Shown here one piece after another: positions 7,179-15,778 of a stretch of DNA of 34,418 nt. How positions within the stretch are numbered: position 1 is the first letter of the stretch; every line of letters starts with the position of its first letter. Made by a program: the position numbers and the translations under genes. The notes beneath the pieces were generated by a model. That model was not told the DNA's origin, made no database searches, and saw only the letters and a list, made by a program, of their open reading frames with translations. Source of the stretch: Nostoc parmelioides FACHB-3921. GTDB lineage: Bacteria; Cyanobacteriota; Cyanobacteriia; Cyanobacteriales; Nostocaceae. The stretch is from the NCBI RefSeq assembly GCF_014696625.1, contig NZ_JACJQL010000062.1:1-34418 (forward strand), read 5' to 3'.

Positions 7179-8810
7179 ATGATACAAGCTAATTCTAGTA
7201 ATATTACGACTCAAGATTTTATTGAAAAAGGTTTTTTTCCTAAAGAATTAGTACCAGCATTTACAACAGAGCATCTTGCTGCTAATTTAAATAAAATTAA
7301 TCATTATGTTCAAAATCCCTCGAAAAAATATAGCAAATTTATATCTTATTCATTTCCTAAAAGCAAATATTCTCGTCGTATTTTAGGAATTCCTAATCCA
7401 CTCCATCAAGTTATTCTTTGCAATTTATTATCTCAAAAATGGCAAGACATAGAGAAGTTTATTTTAAGTTCTCCTTTGTGCAAGCGACTACCACTTTATT
7501 ATAAAAGAAGAGCTGTTTCTTCCTACCCTATTAATTTACCTGCTGAACGAGCTATTTCCTCGGCAAGTCATCGTTATCGTCTCTATACTGATATATCTAG
7601 ATTTTATTCTACTATTTACACACATAGTATTCCGTGGGCACTTCATGAAAAACAGATAGCTAAAGCAAGAAGACATGATAAATCTTTAATAGGAAACCAA
7701 ATTGATGAATTTGTTCGTAATACACAAGACCAACAAACTTTAGGAATTCCTATAGGGCCTGATTCATCATTTGTTATAGCAGAAATTATTGGTTCATCTG
7801 TAGATACCATTCTTGTTGACAGATTAAAAGTTACACCTCAAGGGTTTCGCTATGTAGATGATTATTATTTATATTTTAATTCGTACTCAGAAGCAGAACG
7901 AGCACTTTCTGAGATAAATAGAATACTTCAAGAATTTGAATTAGAAATTAATTCTAACAAAGCCTCAATTGTCGAACTTCCTGAACCTGTTGAATCAATT
8001 TGGGTTTCAGAAATAAGGCGTTGTCCTATTAGTAATTCTAAACGATTAGAACAGTACAGTGATCTTTTAACTTACTTCAGTAAGGTATTTGAGTATTCAA
8101 AATTATTTCCTGATGAAACCGTAATTAAATATGCTCTTTCCCGAATTAACAGAACTCATATTTTAGATAGTAATTGGGAACTTTGTGAATCATTTATATT
8201 GCAATCAATCATAGCTGCTCCCAATGCACTTATTGTAGCTACTGAAATCCTGCTTAAATATTCAAAAAAATATGAATTGAACGTAGAGAAAATAAGTGAA
8301 ACAATTAATTTAATAATATTACAACATAGCGACCTTAATCATAGCCATGAAATTTCCTGGGCATTATGGTTAAGCAAGACTTTATCTATACCCATCAAAG
8401 AAGAAATAGCTCAAAAAATTTCTCAATTAGAAGATTCTATTGTAGCTATTATTACTTTAGATATGAACTCTTCTAGTCTTATTCAAGGCAAAATAGACTT
8501 TAACTTATGGGAAAGTATGATGACAATTGATAATTTATATTCTAGTAACTGGCTTTTATGTTATGAAGCGAATCTCAAAGAGTACTTTCCTCAAACTATA
8601 CAAAGTAATTATGTTGAAAATGATGATTTTTTTGCTGTTCTAAAACAAAATAATGTTAGTTTTTATGACGGCTCAAAGCAAATTCAAATAGATGAGGAAG
8701 ATGAAGATAATTATGATGAAGATAATTATGATGAAGATAATTATGATGAAGATAATTATGATGAAGATAATTATGGCTATGATAGTAGTGATTTTTGGTT
8801 TTGGTATTAA
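7179..8810 (+). CDS. Reverse transcriptase of the Abi/UG (DRT-like) type
   Basis: A 543-residue RT. The catalytic motif RYVDD is at 224-228 and the first catalytic Asp is probably Asp138 in YTDISRFYSTIY. TLGIPIGPDSSFVIAEIIGS precedes the YVDD block. Residues about 285-500 are all-helical, as in the HEAT-like C-terminal regions of AbiA/AbiK/UG defence RTs. There is no maturase X domain, no endonuclease and no group II intron structure around it, and it is not a retron with an obvious msr-msd. The C-terminus is odd: DEDNY five times, then a Trp/Tyr-rich end. Upstream 262 bp are structured and could encode a template or regulatory RNA, as known for some DRT systems. The exact class cannot be fixed by eye. 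Role, by family, is phage defence; this is an inference. Confidence 0.82.
   Translation: MIQANSSNITTQDFIEKGFFPKELVPAFTTEHLAANLNKINHYVQNPSKKYSKFISYSFPKSKYSRRILGIPNPLHQVILCNLLSQKWQDIEKFILSSPLCKRLPLYYKRRAVSSYPINLPAERAISSASHRYRLYTDISRFYSTIYTHSIPWALHEKQIAKARRHDKSLIGNQIDEFVRNTQDQQTLGIPIGPDSSFVIAEIIGSSVDTILVDRLKVTPQGFRYVDDYYLYFNSYSEAERALSEINRILQEFELEINSNKASIVELPEPVESIWVSEIRRCPISNSKRLEQYSDLLTYFSKVFEYSKLFPDETVIKYALSRINRTHILDSNWELCESFILQSIIAAPNALIVATEILLKYSKKYELNVEKISETINLIILQHSDLNHSHEISWALWLSKTLSIPIKEEIAQKISQLEDSIVAIITLDMNSSSLIQGKIDFNLWESMMTIDNLYSSNWLLCYEANLKEYFPQTIQSNYVENDDFFAVLKQNNVSFYDGSKQIQIDEEDEDNYDEDNYDEDNYDEDNYDEDNYGYDSSDFWFWY
8701..8775 (+). repeat. Five exact 15-bp tandem repeats in the RT gene
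   Basis: The unit ATGAAGATAATTATG is repeated five times without change from 8701 to 8775, encoding the acidic DEDNY tract. Exact identity suggests recent slippage; copy number may vary between relatives. Confidence 0.9.
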
Positions 8811-8898
8811 ATATTTTCAGCAAGTAACTTAATTATTGAAGGATGACCGAGCAACAAAGGTGAGCAGCATCGGCTACCTTTACATAAAAACGAATTAT

Positions 8899-9813
8899 TT
8901 ACAGTGTGGGGATATAAAGAGAACTGCTGTTGTCTGGACGGTGGTGCAAATATCGGCTGGTAGTTGCCACATTCGCATGACCCAAGGTTTGCTGTACCAG
9001 TCCAATGTCTGCACCCGCTTCTAAAGCATGAGTAGCATGAGCATGACGCAACCAGTGGGGCGAAACTTTTTTATTAATTCCGGCACGAGAGGCCGCCGCC
9101 TCCACAATCCGGTTGATTTGGCTTCTATCTAAATGTCCCCCTCCCTTGCGGCTCTTAAACACAGGAGCATCATCAGCAGCATTACCCCGAAACTCCATCA
9201 ATTCTGCCCATAGTTCCTTGGGAAGGATCACCGAGCGCGATTTATCCCCCTTGCCAATTACTGTTAATTGCCCTTGATTACCCCGTGCAACTAAGTTACA
9301 CCACTGCAATCCGGTTAACTCGCTTACCCTTAACCCACTGGTGTACAACAGTTTAATAATGAGTAAATCACGCTGCTTTTCGGAGGAGTAGCGGTACTGA
9401 GCTTGTTCTGTTGCCCAAACCATTTTTTGAATATCGCGCTGAATTAACAGCCGTTCGCTGAGTCGGTCGGCAGACTTGGTTAACTTCAAAGCCGCACCCA
9501 CATTGAATTGCATATATCCAACTTTTTGAGCGAAACTGAGCAGCGACTTGATACAAGCTAAATAAACAGTTTGAGTATTGGGTGCAAGCTCTGTAAGACT
9601 TTCAGAAAAAGCATACAAATCTTCGACGGTTACTGACTGTAATGGCTGACCCAGAAACCCGAAGAACCGAGTGATGTAACTGCGATAAGCGGACACTGTA
9701 TTAAGAGACTTACCATGCAACCACATTTCTACCAGTCGTTGTTGGGCATCAACCGGGGACAATTGAGCAAGTTGCTTTCTCTGATTGGTTTGTACTAGAG
9801 CAACTCTTGGCAT
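8899..9813 (-). CDS. Tyrosine site-specific recombinase (XerC/D-like)
   Basis: A 304-residue recombinase with a complete active site: Arg162 (TSGLRVSEL), Lys191 (GKGDKSR), His253 and Arg256 (HWLRH), His279 (TLGH) and Tyr288 (TSRYLHHRP). Residues 20-110 are the SAM-like core-binding domain (LNTVSAYRSYITRFFGFLG). The ATG at 9813 is chosen because the 21 extra residues of the longer frame (start 9876) are unlike the family. Such enzymes resolve plasmid dimers or integrate elements. It lies between the defence block and the decayed recombinase with which its C-terminal sequence is clearly related. No att or dif-like site was identified. Confidence 0.92.
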   Translation of the reverse strand: MPRVALVQTNQRKQLAQLSPVDAQQRLVEMWLHGKSLNTVSAYRSYITRFFGFLGQPLQSVTVEDLYAFSESLTELAPNTQTVYLACIKSLLSFAQKVGYMQFNVGAALKLTKSADRLSERLLIQRDIQKMVWATEQAQYRYSSEKQRDLLIIKLLYTSGLRVSELTGLQWCNLVARGNQGQLTVIGKGDKSRSVILPKELWAELMEFRGNAADDAPVFKSRKGGGHLDRSQINRIVEAAASRAGINKKVSPHWLRHAHATHALEAGADIGLVQQTLGHANVATTSRYLHHRPDNSSSLYIPTL

Positions 9814-10064
9814 GGCAAAAAAACAGAGCGATATACCAGGGCGTGCGTCAGGCGCAATCGGGAGACAGTGCCGCATCCTGGTAATTGCATCGTACTGTAA
9901 ATTGAATCCTCATCCGCGTTTGGGCGACCATAAACCAGTTTTTAATCGCATGGGTAGTCCCTTTTGTCCCCCTGGTTGAGGCTGAATGCAACAAAATACT
10001 ACTTATGTCGGATTGAGAGGATATGCGCTGTGATTATCTGTCGAAACTGTCTATACGCACTTCT

Positions 10065-10419
10065 ATACTCCGTCGTTACATCTGTTGAGGAATTAATCGG
10101 AATGGGCGATTGCTCTGCATGAGTTGGTTATGTCTTTTAAATGTCGCAAAACCAACAAGCCCCAGCAACCGTTGTTTAAAACTGCTATGGTAAGTGTTTA
10201 AGTAATGGGTATATGCGGGAAGTAGTCAAGCAGGCTTGTGTCAAAGCTGGCATTAACAAGCGTGTGAGTCCCCCATTGGCTGAGGCACTGTCATGCCACC
10301 CACAGTTAGAAAAGAGGTACACCGCAGTTTCTTGCCCAAAAAACTTTGTGTCATGCCACACCTATCCAAACAGCCAAATACAGCCCGACCAAAGTAGTGG
10401 TTTATATCTGCCCCGTTAA
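10065..10419 (+). pseudogene. Decayed second tyrosine recombinase
   Basis: Reading across frames gives REVVKQACVKAGINKRVSP (10216-10272), then HWLRHCHATHS in the next frame ending in a stop near 10310, then LAQKTLCHATPIQTAKYSP near 10328-10385, and finally SSGLYLPR to 10419. These match the HxxR, GH and C-terminal blocks of the intact recombinase at 8899-9813, with at least two frameshifts and Gly changed to Cys before the catalytic His. Weaker traces (YT-SL, then VEELIGM) extend to about 10065. It lies on the opposite strand to the intact copy, just upstream of the second parA, and is not functional. Confidence 0.75.
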
Positions 10420-10516
10420 GTAGAGTCTCTTAGTAAAACTTACCTTTGTTTATGGGCTGATTAATGTTAATCTCTTAGACAAAATTGATGATTTATCGCG
10501 TCACGGGGATGCAGCA

Positions 10517-11278
10517 GTGACCAAGGTAATTTCTATCTTTAACCAAGCCGGGGGTGTTGCTAAGACGACAACAGCCCAAAACCTTGGCTATCAACTTTCT
10601 CTGCACAGTCACCGTGTCTTATTGGTAGATATCGACCCCCAAGCTTCTTTAACTACGTTCATGGGGTTGGAGCCGGCTGATTTAGATAAGACTATATATG
10701 ATGCTTTAGTTGCTGAAGATGATCAACCCATGCCCATCCACCGGGATGTAAACGGTATGGATTTGCTGCCTGCTAACATATTGCTGGCTAACGCCGAACA
10801 AGAACTGATATTTACTGAACTGCGAGAATTCCGACTCCAAGAGGTATTGGCTCCCCTCTTAGATAGCTATGATTTTATTTTGATAGACTGTCCACCCAGT
10901 TTGGGCATTCTCAGTCAAATTAGTTTGGTGGCCTCTACCCATGTATTGGTTCCCATCCAGTGTCAGTTCAAGGCATTAAAAGGTACAGATTCGTTGTTGA
11001 AAACGGTGGCACGAGTCCAGCGCAAGCTGAACCGTTCTCTCAAGATAGCGGGGTTTTTACCGACAATGTACTCAGCCAATAATTCTCTAGACCAGAGAAC
11101 TTTAGAATCAATCCGCGAACAACTGACTGCTATCGGCACTGTCTTTCCCCCCCTACCCAGAGCTACAGCAATGGCAGAAGCTGCTGAGTACGGTAAACCT
11201 TTGGCATTATGCCCTGGTAAAAATTCAGCTATTCTCCACCTTTTTGATGAGATAGCGAACGCGATGGAGAAAATGTAA
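10517..11278 (+). CDS. parA: Second ParA-family partition ATPase
   Basis: A 253-residue ATPase with NQAGGVAKTTTAQNLGYQL at residues 9-27, DIDPQASLTTFMGLEP near 39-54 and FILIDCPPSLGILSQ near 120. It has the P-loop lysine, but the position of the ParA signature lysine (KGG) is Ala11. I recall NQAGGVGKTT-type motifs in other cyanobacterial ParA homologues, so this is probably a lineage feature. The start is GTG at 10517, preceded by ACGGGGAT. Four bases after its stop begins parB. It is distinct from the first ParA (504-1265), so the plasmid has two partition loci, as if formed by fusion of two replicons. Confidence 0.9.
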   Translation: MTKVISIFNQAGGVAKTTTAQNLGYQLSLHSHRVLLVDIDPQASLTTFMGLEPADLDKTIYDALVAEDDQPMPIHRDVNGMDLLPANILLANAEQELIFTELREFRLQEVLAPLLDSYDFILIDCPPSLGILSQISLVASTHVLVPIQCQFKALKGTDSLLKTVARVQRKLNRSLKIAGFLPTMYSANNSLDQRTLESIREQLTAIGTVFPPLPRATAMAEAAEYGKPLALCPGKNSAILHLFDEIANAMEKM

Positions 11279-11282
11279 ATCA

Positions 11283-12206
11283 ATGACTACTAGACGCACC
11301 ACTCAAAAACCTCCTGCTAGTAGAAGCAAGCTCAAAAACGTCGCTTTGTTCCAAGAAGATGAGCAGGCGACTCCTTTGACAGTGCCAGTCGAGAAAATTG
11401 TCCTACCCGCTTCTCAACCCCGGCGGTATTTTGACCCCCAAGCGATGCAATCTCTGGTGGAGTCAGTCAAGCGCGATGGTATCCTCCAACCTTTGTTAGT
11501 GCGACCAGTAAAAGACCAGTATGAGTTGGTAGCAGGAGAGCGGCGTTATAGAGCAGCGCAGGAAGTTGGCTTAACTGAAGTGCCTATTACTATCCGCCAG
11601 ATGTCAGATGAGCAGGCAGTACAGTATGCCTTGGTGGAGAACCTGCAACGGGAGGACTTGAATCCAATAGAAGCAACTGAAGGCATTTTACAACTGCTAT
11701 CTCTGCAATTGGGTGGTGATACAGCAGCTGTGACTGCTTTGCTGTACAGAATGGAAAATGAAGCGAAAGGGAAAATTACCCGAAACGTTTCGGGTAATTC
11801 TGAGGCAGAAACAGTAGAAAAAGTGTTTGCTGATTTGGGACGCATGAATTGGCTATCTTTCGTCCGTACCCGGTTGCCGCTCTTAAAACTGCCGGATGAT
11901 ATTCTGGGAGCATTACGTGCTGGGCGTATTGAGTATACCAAAGCCAAGGAAATAGCCAAGTTGGAGTCCCTAGAAGACAGGCGGGAGTTGTTAGAGAATG
12001 CGATTGAATTTTCCTTGTCGCTTTCTCAGATTAAAGAAGAGGTGAAAAAGAAACAACCAAAAGCTGAAACTACAACACTGCAAAGTCGTCTAGAAACAGC
12101 CTACAAGCAGGCGAAGAAGGCGAAAGTCTGGGATAATCCACAAAAGCAGGAGAAGTTGAAATCTTTGTTGGCAGAATTAGAGGCTCTGGTTGCTAGTTCT
12201 GAGTGA
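11283..12206 (+). CDS. parB: ParB/Spo0J-family partition protein
   Basis: A 307-residue ParB with the CTP-binding N-terminal domain: IVLPASQPRRYFDPQAMQSL near residues 40-60, GERRYRAAQ near 88-96, and ENLQREDLNPIEATEG near 118-133. The central HTH region follows (SQIKEEVKKK) and the C-terminus is basic and helical. The start ATG at 11283 follows the parA stop. About 165 residues in, the protein has an unusual segment, KGKITRNVSGNSEAETVEKV, whose DNA is a 26-bp perfect palindrome. This may be a parS-like site inside the gene. A decayed copy of this same segment occurs at 13541-13627. Confidence 0.92.
   Translation: MTTRRTTQKPPASRSKLKNVALFQEDEQATPLTVPVEKIVLPASQPRRYFDPQAMQSLVESVKRDGILQPLLVRPVKDQYELVAGERRYRAAQEVGLTEVPITIRQMSDEQAVQYALVENLQREDLNPIEATEGILQLLSLQLGGDTAAVTALLYRMENEAKGKITRNVSGNSEAETVEKVFADLGRMNWLSFVRTRLPLLKLPDDILGALRAGRIEYTKAKEIAKLESLEDRRELLENAIEFSLSLSQIKEEVKKKQPKAETTTLQSRLETAYKQAKKAKVWDNPQKQEKLKSLLAELEALVASSE
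11774..11799. repeat. 26-bp perfect palindrome inside parB (possible parS)
   Basis: Centred on CCCGAAACGTTTCGGG (11779-11794), the symmetry extends to 11774-11799 with no mismatch. Chromosomal-type parS is a 16-bp palindrome (consensus TGTTTCACGTGAAACA), so a GAAACGTTTC core is suggestive but not identical. It may equally be a short element insertion that kept the frame. Confidence 0.55.
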
Positions 12207-12420
12207 GAGTTAAGTCTAGGAACGTAGGTAAAAGATAAGTCTTTCGGAGCAAGCCTTTCAGATATAACGTAGGGTTTATGTCACGTTTGCTACTTACTTT
12301 TCCCCCAAGCTGATTTCGGCTCCTTGTATTCCCAAGTGGAAATGAATGACTGGTAAGGCTTATGGAAAATTTGTTGGTCTACTGAATTTATTTCTTGGAA
12401 AGCCTTAAGAAGATATTAAT

Positions 12421-12978
12421 CTATTCTCCATTTTTGTCATCATTCTTGGCTACACGCTGAATCATTTGAGGGACAAGCCGTTCAGAGAAACCTGCAACAA
12501 ATGACCAGAATGCTAGTTTAGCAAAGTCCGAACCTGAAGCTGGATAGGTTGTTGTAAAGAAGTATCGCAGGTCATCGGTAGTTGGAAAAGGCTGTCCTTT
12601 AAATTCGGGAATTGCAAACTTTGGGAAGAGCGCACTTTCAATGATTCCAGAAAGGAAGAGTACGTACAAGACTAAAGCGAATAACCCTCCAAATATTGGA
12701 TTCACCAATATTGCTATCCATGATTGACTCAGATATTCAAGTTCCTCATCTTCAACTTTCTTTAAGCGTTGCTGTATGCTTACAAAACCACCTATAATTC
12801 CACACTCAAAACAGAACCAAGATACTGGAAATCGGTTGTAGTAGAATGACACAACAAATAAACCTACAGTCAGTATCAGAGTTGCTACCGTGAATATAAG
12901 TAGCCTCCTTGATACAAGCAATATACGGCTCGACCGCTCCCGTTCCATTATCTTTACCTTCATCAGCAACCGTTGCAT
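12421..12978 (-). CDS. Multi-pass membrane protein of unknown function
   Basis: A 185-residue protein with about four hydrophobic segments: residues 25-47 (LLIFTVATLILTVGLFVVSF), 52-68, 86-113 (LVNPIFGGLFALVLYVLFLS) and 153-172 (FAKLAFWSFVAGFSERLVPQ). The N-terminus is very basic, so positive-inside placement puts it in the cytosol. I do not recognise a family beyond the cyanobacterial-looking phrase SFVAGFSERLVP. ATG codons at 12963 and 12948 are alternative starts. It stands alone, divergent from the orphan antitoxin gene. Confidence 0.7.
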   Translation of the reverse strand: MQRLLMKVKIMERERSSRILLVSRRLLIFTVATLILTVGLFVVSFYYNRFPVSWFCFECGIIGGFVSIQQRLKKVEDEELEYLSQSWIAILVNPIFGGLFALVLYVLFLSGIIESALFPKFAIPEFKGQPFPTTDDLRYFFTTTYPASGSDFAKLAFWSFVAGFSERLVPQMIQRVAKNDDKNGE

Positions 12979-13224
12979 CTATAGAGATTCATAATGATTG
13001 AACCAGCCATTTTCTACAGCAACTACTGCCACCTGAGGTCAAACAAAACCTTGAATTGTGTTGTCTATTTTGATAGCTATACATTAGCTCTAACAGGAAC
13101 GAATAAAACTCACTCTTTAGGCAGCATTTTGTTGTCTCTTTATTGCAAGAGTTGGAAGCTTTTATGGCTGATGAAAGGTAAATGGCAGATAATGTTAGAC
13201 AAAGACTGGCTAGAAAGACGAAAT

Positions 13225-13422
13225 ATGGCTGCTATAACAATTAATCTTACAGAGGAGCAACTGCAAAAATTGCAGGAATTAGCGCAAAGGTTGGGTGTCT
13301 CTACTGAAGAATTGTTATCTGCCTCTTTAGAAGATTTGTTAAACTACCCCAAAAATGGGTTGAACCAAGCTGCTAGTTATGTGCTGCGAAAAAATGCTGA
13401 ACTTTACCAGCGATTAGCATGA
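13225..13422 (+). CDS. Orphan antitoxin-like small protein
   Basis: A 65-residue protein, AAITINLTEEQLQKLQELAQ, then LGVSTEELL and NQAASYVLRKNAELYQRLA, with a beta strand and two helices like an RHH antitoxin. In cyanobacteria this type usually precedes a toxin such as a Doc/Fic-like or PIN protein; none follows here, only decayed sequence. The ATG at 13225 is chosen because the upstream extension to 12994 has no family-like features. It could protect against toxins encoded elsewhere. Confidence 0.6.
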   Translation: MAAITINLTEEQLQKLQELAQRLGVSTEELLSASLEDLLNYPKNGLNQAASYVLRKNAELYQRLA

Positions 13423-13540
13423 TTTGCCAGGGTAGGGAGTTCTGGAAGGCTCTCTAGAGTGGGATTTGACGAGTTCGTTAATATTTAGAAAATGTCTCTG
13501 ATGGCAACCCAGGAACATGGTAATCTTGTGATTCAACTGG

Positions 13541-13627
13541 GAAAACTTTGGGTAATGCGGAGGCAGAAACATTAGAGAAAGTGGTGGCTGATTGGAGGAA
13601 AATGCACAGGCCAGTGCCGGATGATAG
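13541..13627 (+). pseudogene. Degenerate parB fragment
   Basis: GGGTAATGCGGAGGCAGAAA, then AGAGAAAGTGGTGGCTGATT, then TGCCGGATGATA, corresponds to parB around 11791-11911 with substitutions and an internal deletion. It stretches over less than 90 bp and ends in a stop. It is a relic of a duplicated or recombined partition locus. Confidence 0.6.
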
Positions 13628-13858
13628 TTAAAAAGACTCAGATATATCAACACAGGGTTTTGTGTCAGTGATAAATGGTGGAGGATGAACCTTTGCTATT
13701 TTAAAGGGCTGAGTCATACTCCCAGTATAAAATATTTTATTGTTCAAGCTGCTCAATCTCTATAATCGCCCGATTGCCTGCAATTATTATCGAGGGTAAA
13801 ATGTGAGGTTGCGCTGCTTACCTTGTTACTAGCAATCTATCGGATAAGACAAATACAA

Positions 13859-15427
13859 ATGATCTCAGGGGAAATTAAAAGTCAAATAGATAAAATCTGG
13901 GATTCCTTCTGGTCGGGTGGTATCTCCAATCCCTTGGAAGTCATTGAGCAAATTACTTACCTGCTGTTTATGCGTCGCCTCGATGACCTGCATACTTTGG
14001 AAGAGAACAAAGCCAACCGACTCAAGCGACCAATGGAACGGCGGATTTTCCCAGAGGGGGAATTCGCAGAAAATAAATCATCGGATGGAGAAAATATTAA
14101 GAAGCGTTCCTACGATGATTTGCGTTGGTCGAGGTTCAAGCACTTTGCAGCACCGGAGATGTTTGCTGTAGTTAATGATCATGTTTTCCCTTTCCTGCGG
14201 GATTTAGGTGGGGATGAATCGACTTACGCGCACCACATGAAAGATGCCCGCTTCACGATTCCGACACCTGCGCTACTGTCTAAGGTGGTAGATTTGCTAG
14301 ATGGTGTGCCGATGGAAGACCGGGACACCAAAGGCGACCTCTACGAATATATGTTGGGCAAGATTGCCTCGGCTGGACAAAATGGACAGTTTCGCACGCC
14401 GCGCCACATTATTAGGCTGATGGTGGAACTGACCGCACCAAGTCCGGGGGATGTGATCTGTGATCCAGCTAGTGGTACTTGTGGCTATCTCGTGGCTGCT
14501 AATGAATATCTGCGGGAGCATCACCCGGAAATTCTGCGCGATGCCAAGTTGAAGGAACACTTCCACCATCAGATGTTTCACGGGTTCGACTTTGACAATA
14601 CCATGCTCCGTATTGGCAGTATGAATATGCTCCTGCATGGGGTGGAAAACCCGGATGTGCGTTATAAAGACTCGCTGGCAGAGGAGCATTCGGGGGATGA
14701 AGAATCTTATACCCTTGTCCTGGCTAATCCGCCTTTTGCTGGGTCGTTAGACTATGAGAACACGGCTAAGGACTTGCAGGCGATTGTCAAGACTAAGAAG
14801 ACTGAGTTACTCTTTTTGGCTCTGTTTTTAAGATTACTCAAGCCTGGGGGACGGGCTGCGGTAATTGTACCGGATGGGGTGCTTTTTGGTTCTTCTAAGG
14901 CACATAAAGAACTGCGCCGCTTGTTGGTGGAGGAGCAGAAGCTTGATGCTGTGATATCTCTGCCAGGTGGTGTATTTAAGCCCTATGCGGGTGTTTCTAC
15001 AGCTATTTTGCTATTTACTAAAACTAACTCTGGTGGAACTGATTTTGTTTGGTTCTACGATGTGGATGCTGACGGGTTGAGTTTGGACGATAAAAGAACG
15101 CCTTTGCTTGCTGAAGATAAATTAGGGGCTGTATCTACTACCCAGTTAACAGCAGAGGAACATACTAAGAATAATCTGCCGGATGTGTTGAGTCGTTGGC
15201 AATTGCGAAATACTACAGAACGAGAGCGACTCCGCACTGCTCAGAGTTTTTGTGTACCCAAGGCTGATATTGCGGCTCAAGGGTATGACCTCAGTTTGAA
15301 TCGTTATAAGGAAGTGGTGCATGAAGAGGTGGAACATCTCGCACCTAAAGATATCCTTGCTAATTTGGCAAAGTTGGAAGTCGAGATTCAGCAGGGGATG
15401 GAGAGATTGGAGGGGATGCTGGGATAA
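13859..15427 (+). CDS. hsdM: Type I restriction-modification N6-adenine methyltransferase
   Basis: A 522-residue HsdM. The helical N-terminal domain (SQIDKIWDSFWSGGISNPLE, then ITYLLFMRRLDDL) is followed by motif I DPASGTCGYLVAANEYL at about residue 202 and the catalytic NPPF at 290-293. It binds S-adenosylmethionine and methylates adenine in the sequence set by HsdS. The ATG at 13859 is chosen over TTG at 13823 because MISGEIKSQIDKIWDSFW is the family's start. It is followed by mntA-hepT and then hsdS; hsdR lies further downstream. The gene is complete. Confidence 0.95.
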   Translation: MISGEIKSQIDKIWDSFWSGGISNPLEVIEQITYLLFMRRLDDLHTLEENKANRLKRPMERRIFPEGEFAENKSSDGENIKKRSYDDLRWSRFKHFAAPEMFAVVNDHVFPFLRDLGGDESTYAHHMKDARFTIPTPALLSKVVDLLDGVPMEDRDTKGDLYEYMLGKIASAGQNGQFRTPRHIIRLMVELTAPSPGDVICDPASGTCGYLVAANEYLREHHPEILRDAKLKEHFHHQMFHGFDFDNTMLRIGSMNMLLHGVENPDVRYKDSLAEEHSGDEESYTLVLANPPFAGSLDYENTAKDLQAIVKTKKTELLFLALFLRLLKPGGRAAVIVPDGVLFGSSKAHKELRRLLVEEQKLDAVISLPGGVFKPYAGVSTAILLFTKTNSGGTDFVWFYDVDADGLSLDDKRTPLLAEDKLGAVSTTQLTAEEHTKNNLPDVLSRWQLRNTTERERLRTAQSFCVPKADIAAQGYDLSLNRYKEVVHEEVEHLAPKDILANLAKLEVEIQQGMERLEGMLG

Positions 15428-15484
15428 TTTTGTTTGCTAATCTTAAATTGACTGCTGCTGAAGTTTTGCAAGGATTGAAATGTG

Positions 15485-15778
15485 ATGAAAACCTTTGATG
15501 AACTGAAACAAGTCTTATCACTACAAAAGCAATCTCTCTGTGAAATTTATCAAATTACAGAAATCGGTATCTTTGGCTCTTATGCTAGGGGAGAACAGAC
15601 AGAAGCAAGTGATATAGATATTTTGGTTGATTATGAAACAGCACCTACTTTTATTATGTTGGTGGAACTTAGGGATTATTTAAGTCAGCTGTTTGGCTTG
15701 AAGGTAGATATTGTCACTAAGAATGGGCTTAAACCTCGGATTCGCGATCGCGTTTTGGCTGAGGCTATCTATATATGA
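15485..15778 (+). CDS. mntA: MntA-type nucleotidyltransferase antitoxin
   Basis: A 97-residue protein with the minimal nucleotidyltransferase motif GSYARGEQTEASDIDILVDY (GSX10DXD) near residues 32-52. Members of this family adenylylate HepT and neutralise it. A GTG at 15482 is an alternative start. It overlaps the next gene by ATGA (15775-15778). It is inserted between hsdM and hsdS, so loss of the RM operon may be coupled to toxin activity. Confidence 0.9.
   Translation: MKTFDELKQVLSLQKQSLCEIYQITEIGIFGSYARGEQTEASDIDILVDYETAPTFIMLVELRDYLSQLFGLKVDIVTKNGLKPRIRDRVLAEAIYI

Noticed and set aside
8836..9024. Plus-strand 62-codon ORF after the RT gene
   Set aside because: Overlaps the 3' end of the intact recombinase on the other strand and has no ribosome site or family-like sequence.
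9785..9979. Plus-strand 64-codon ORF
   Set aside because: Antisense to the recombinase start and unlike any known protein.
12994..13224. N-terminal extension of the orphan antitoxin
   Set aside because: The extra 77 codons show no antitoxin features; the family start fits ATG 13225.
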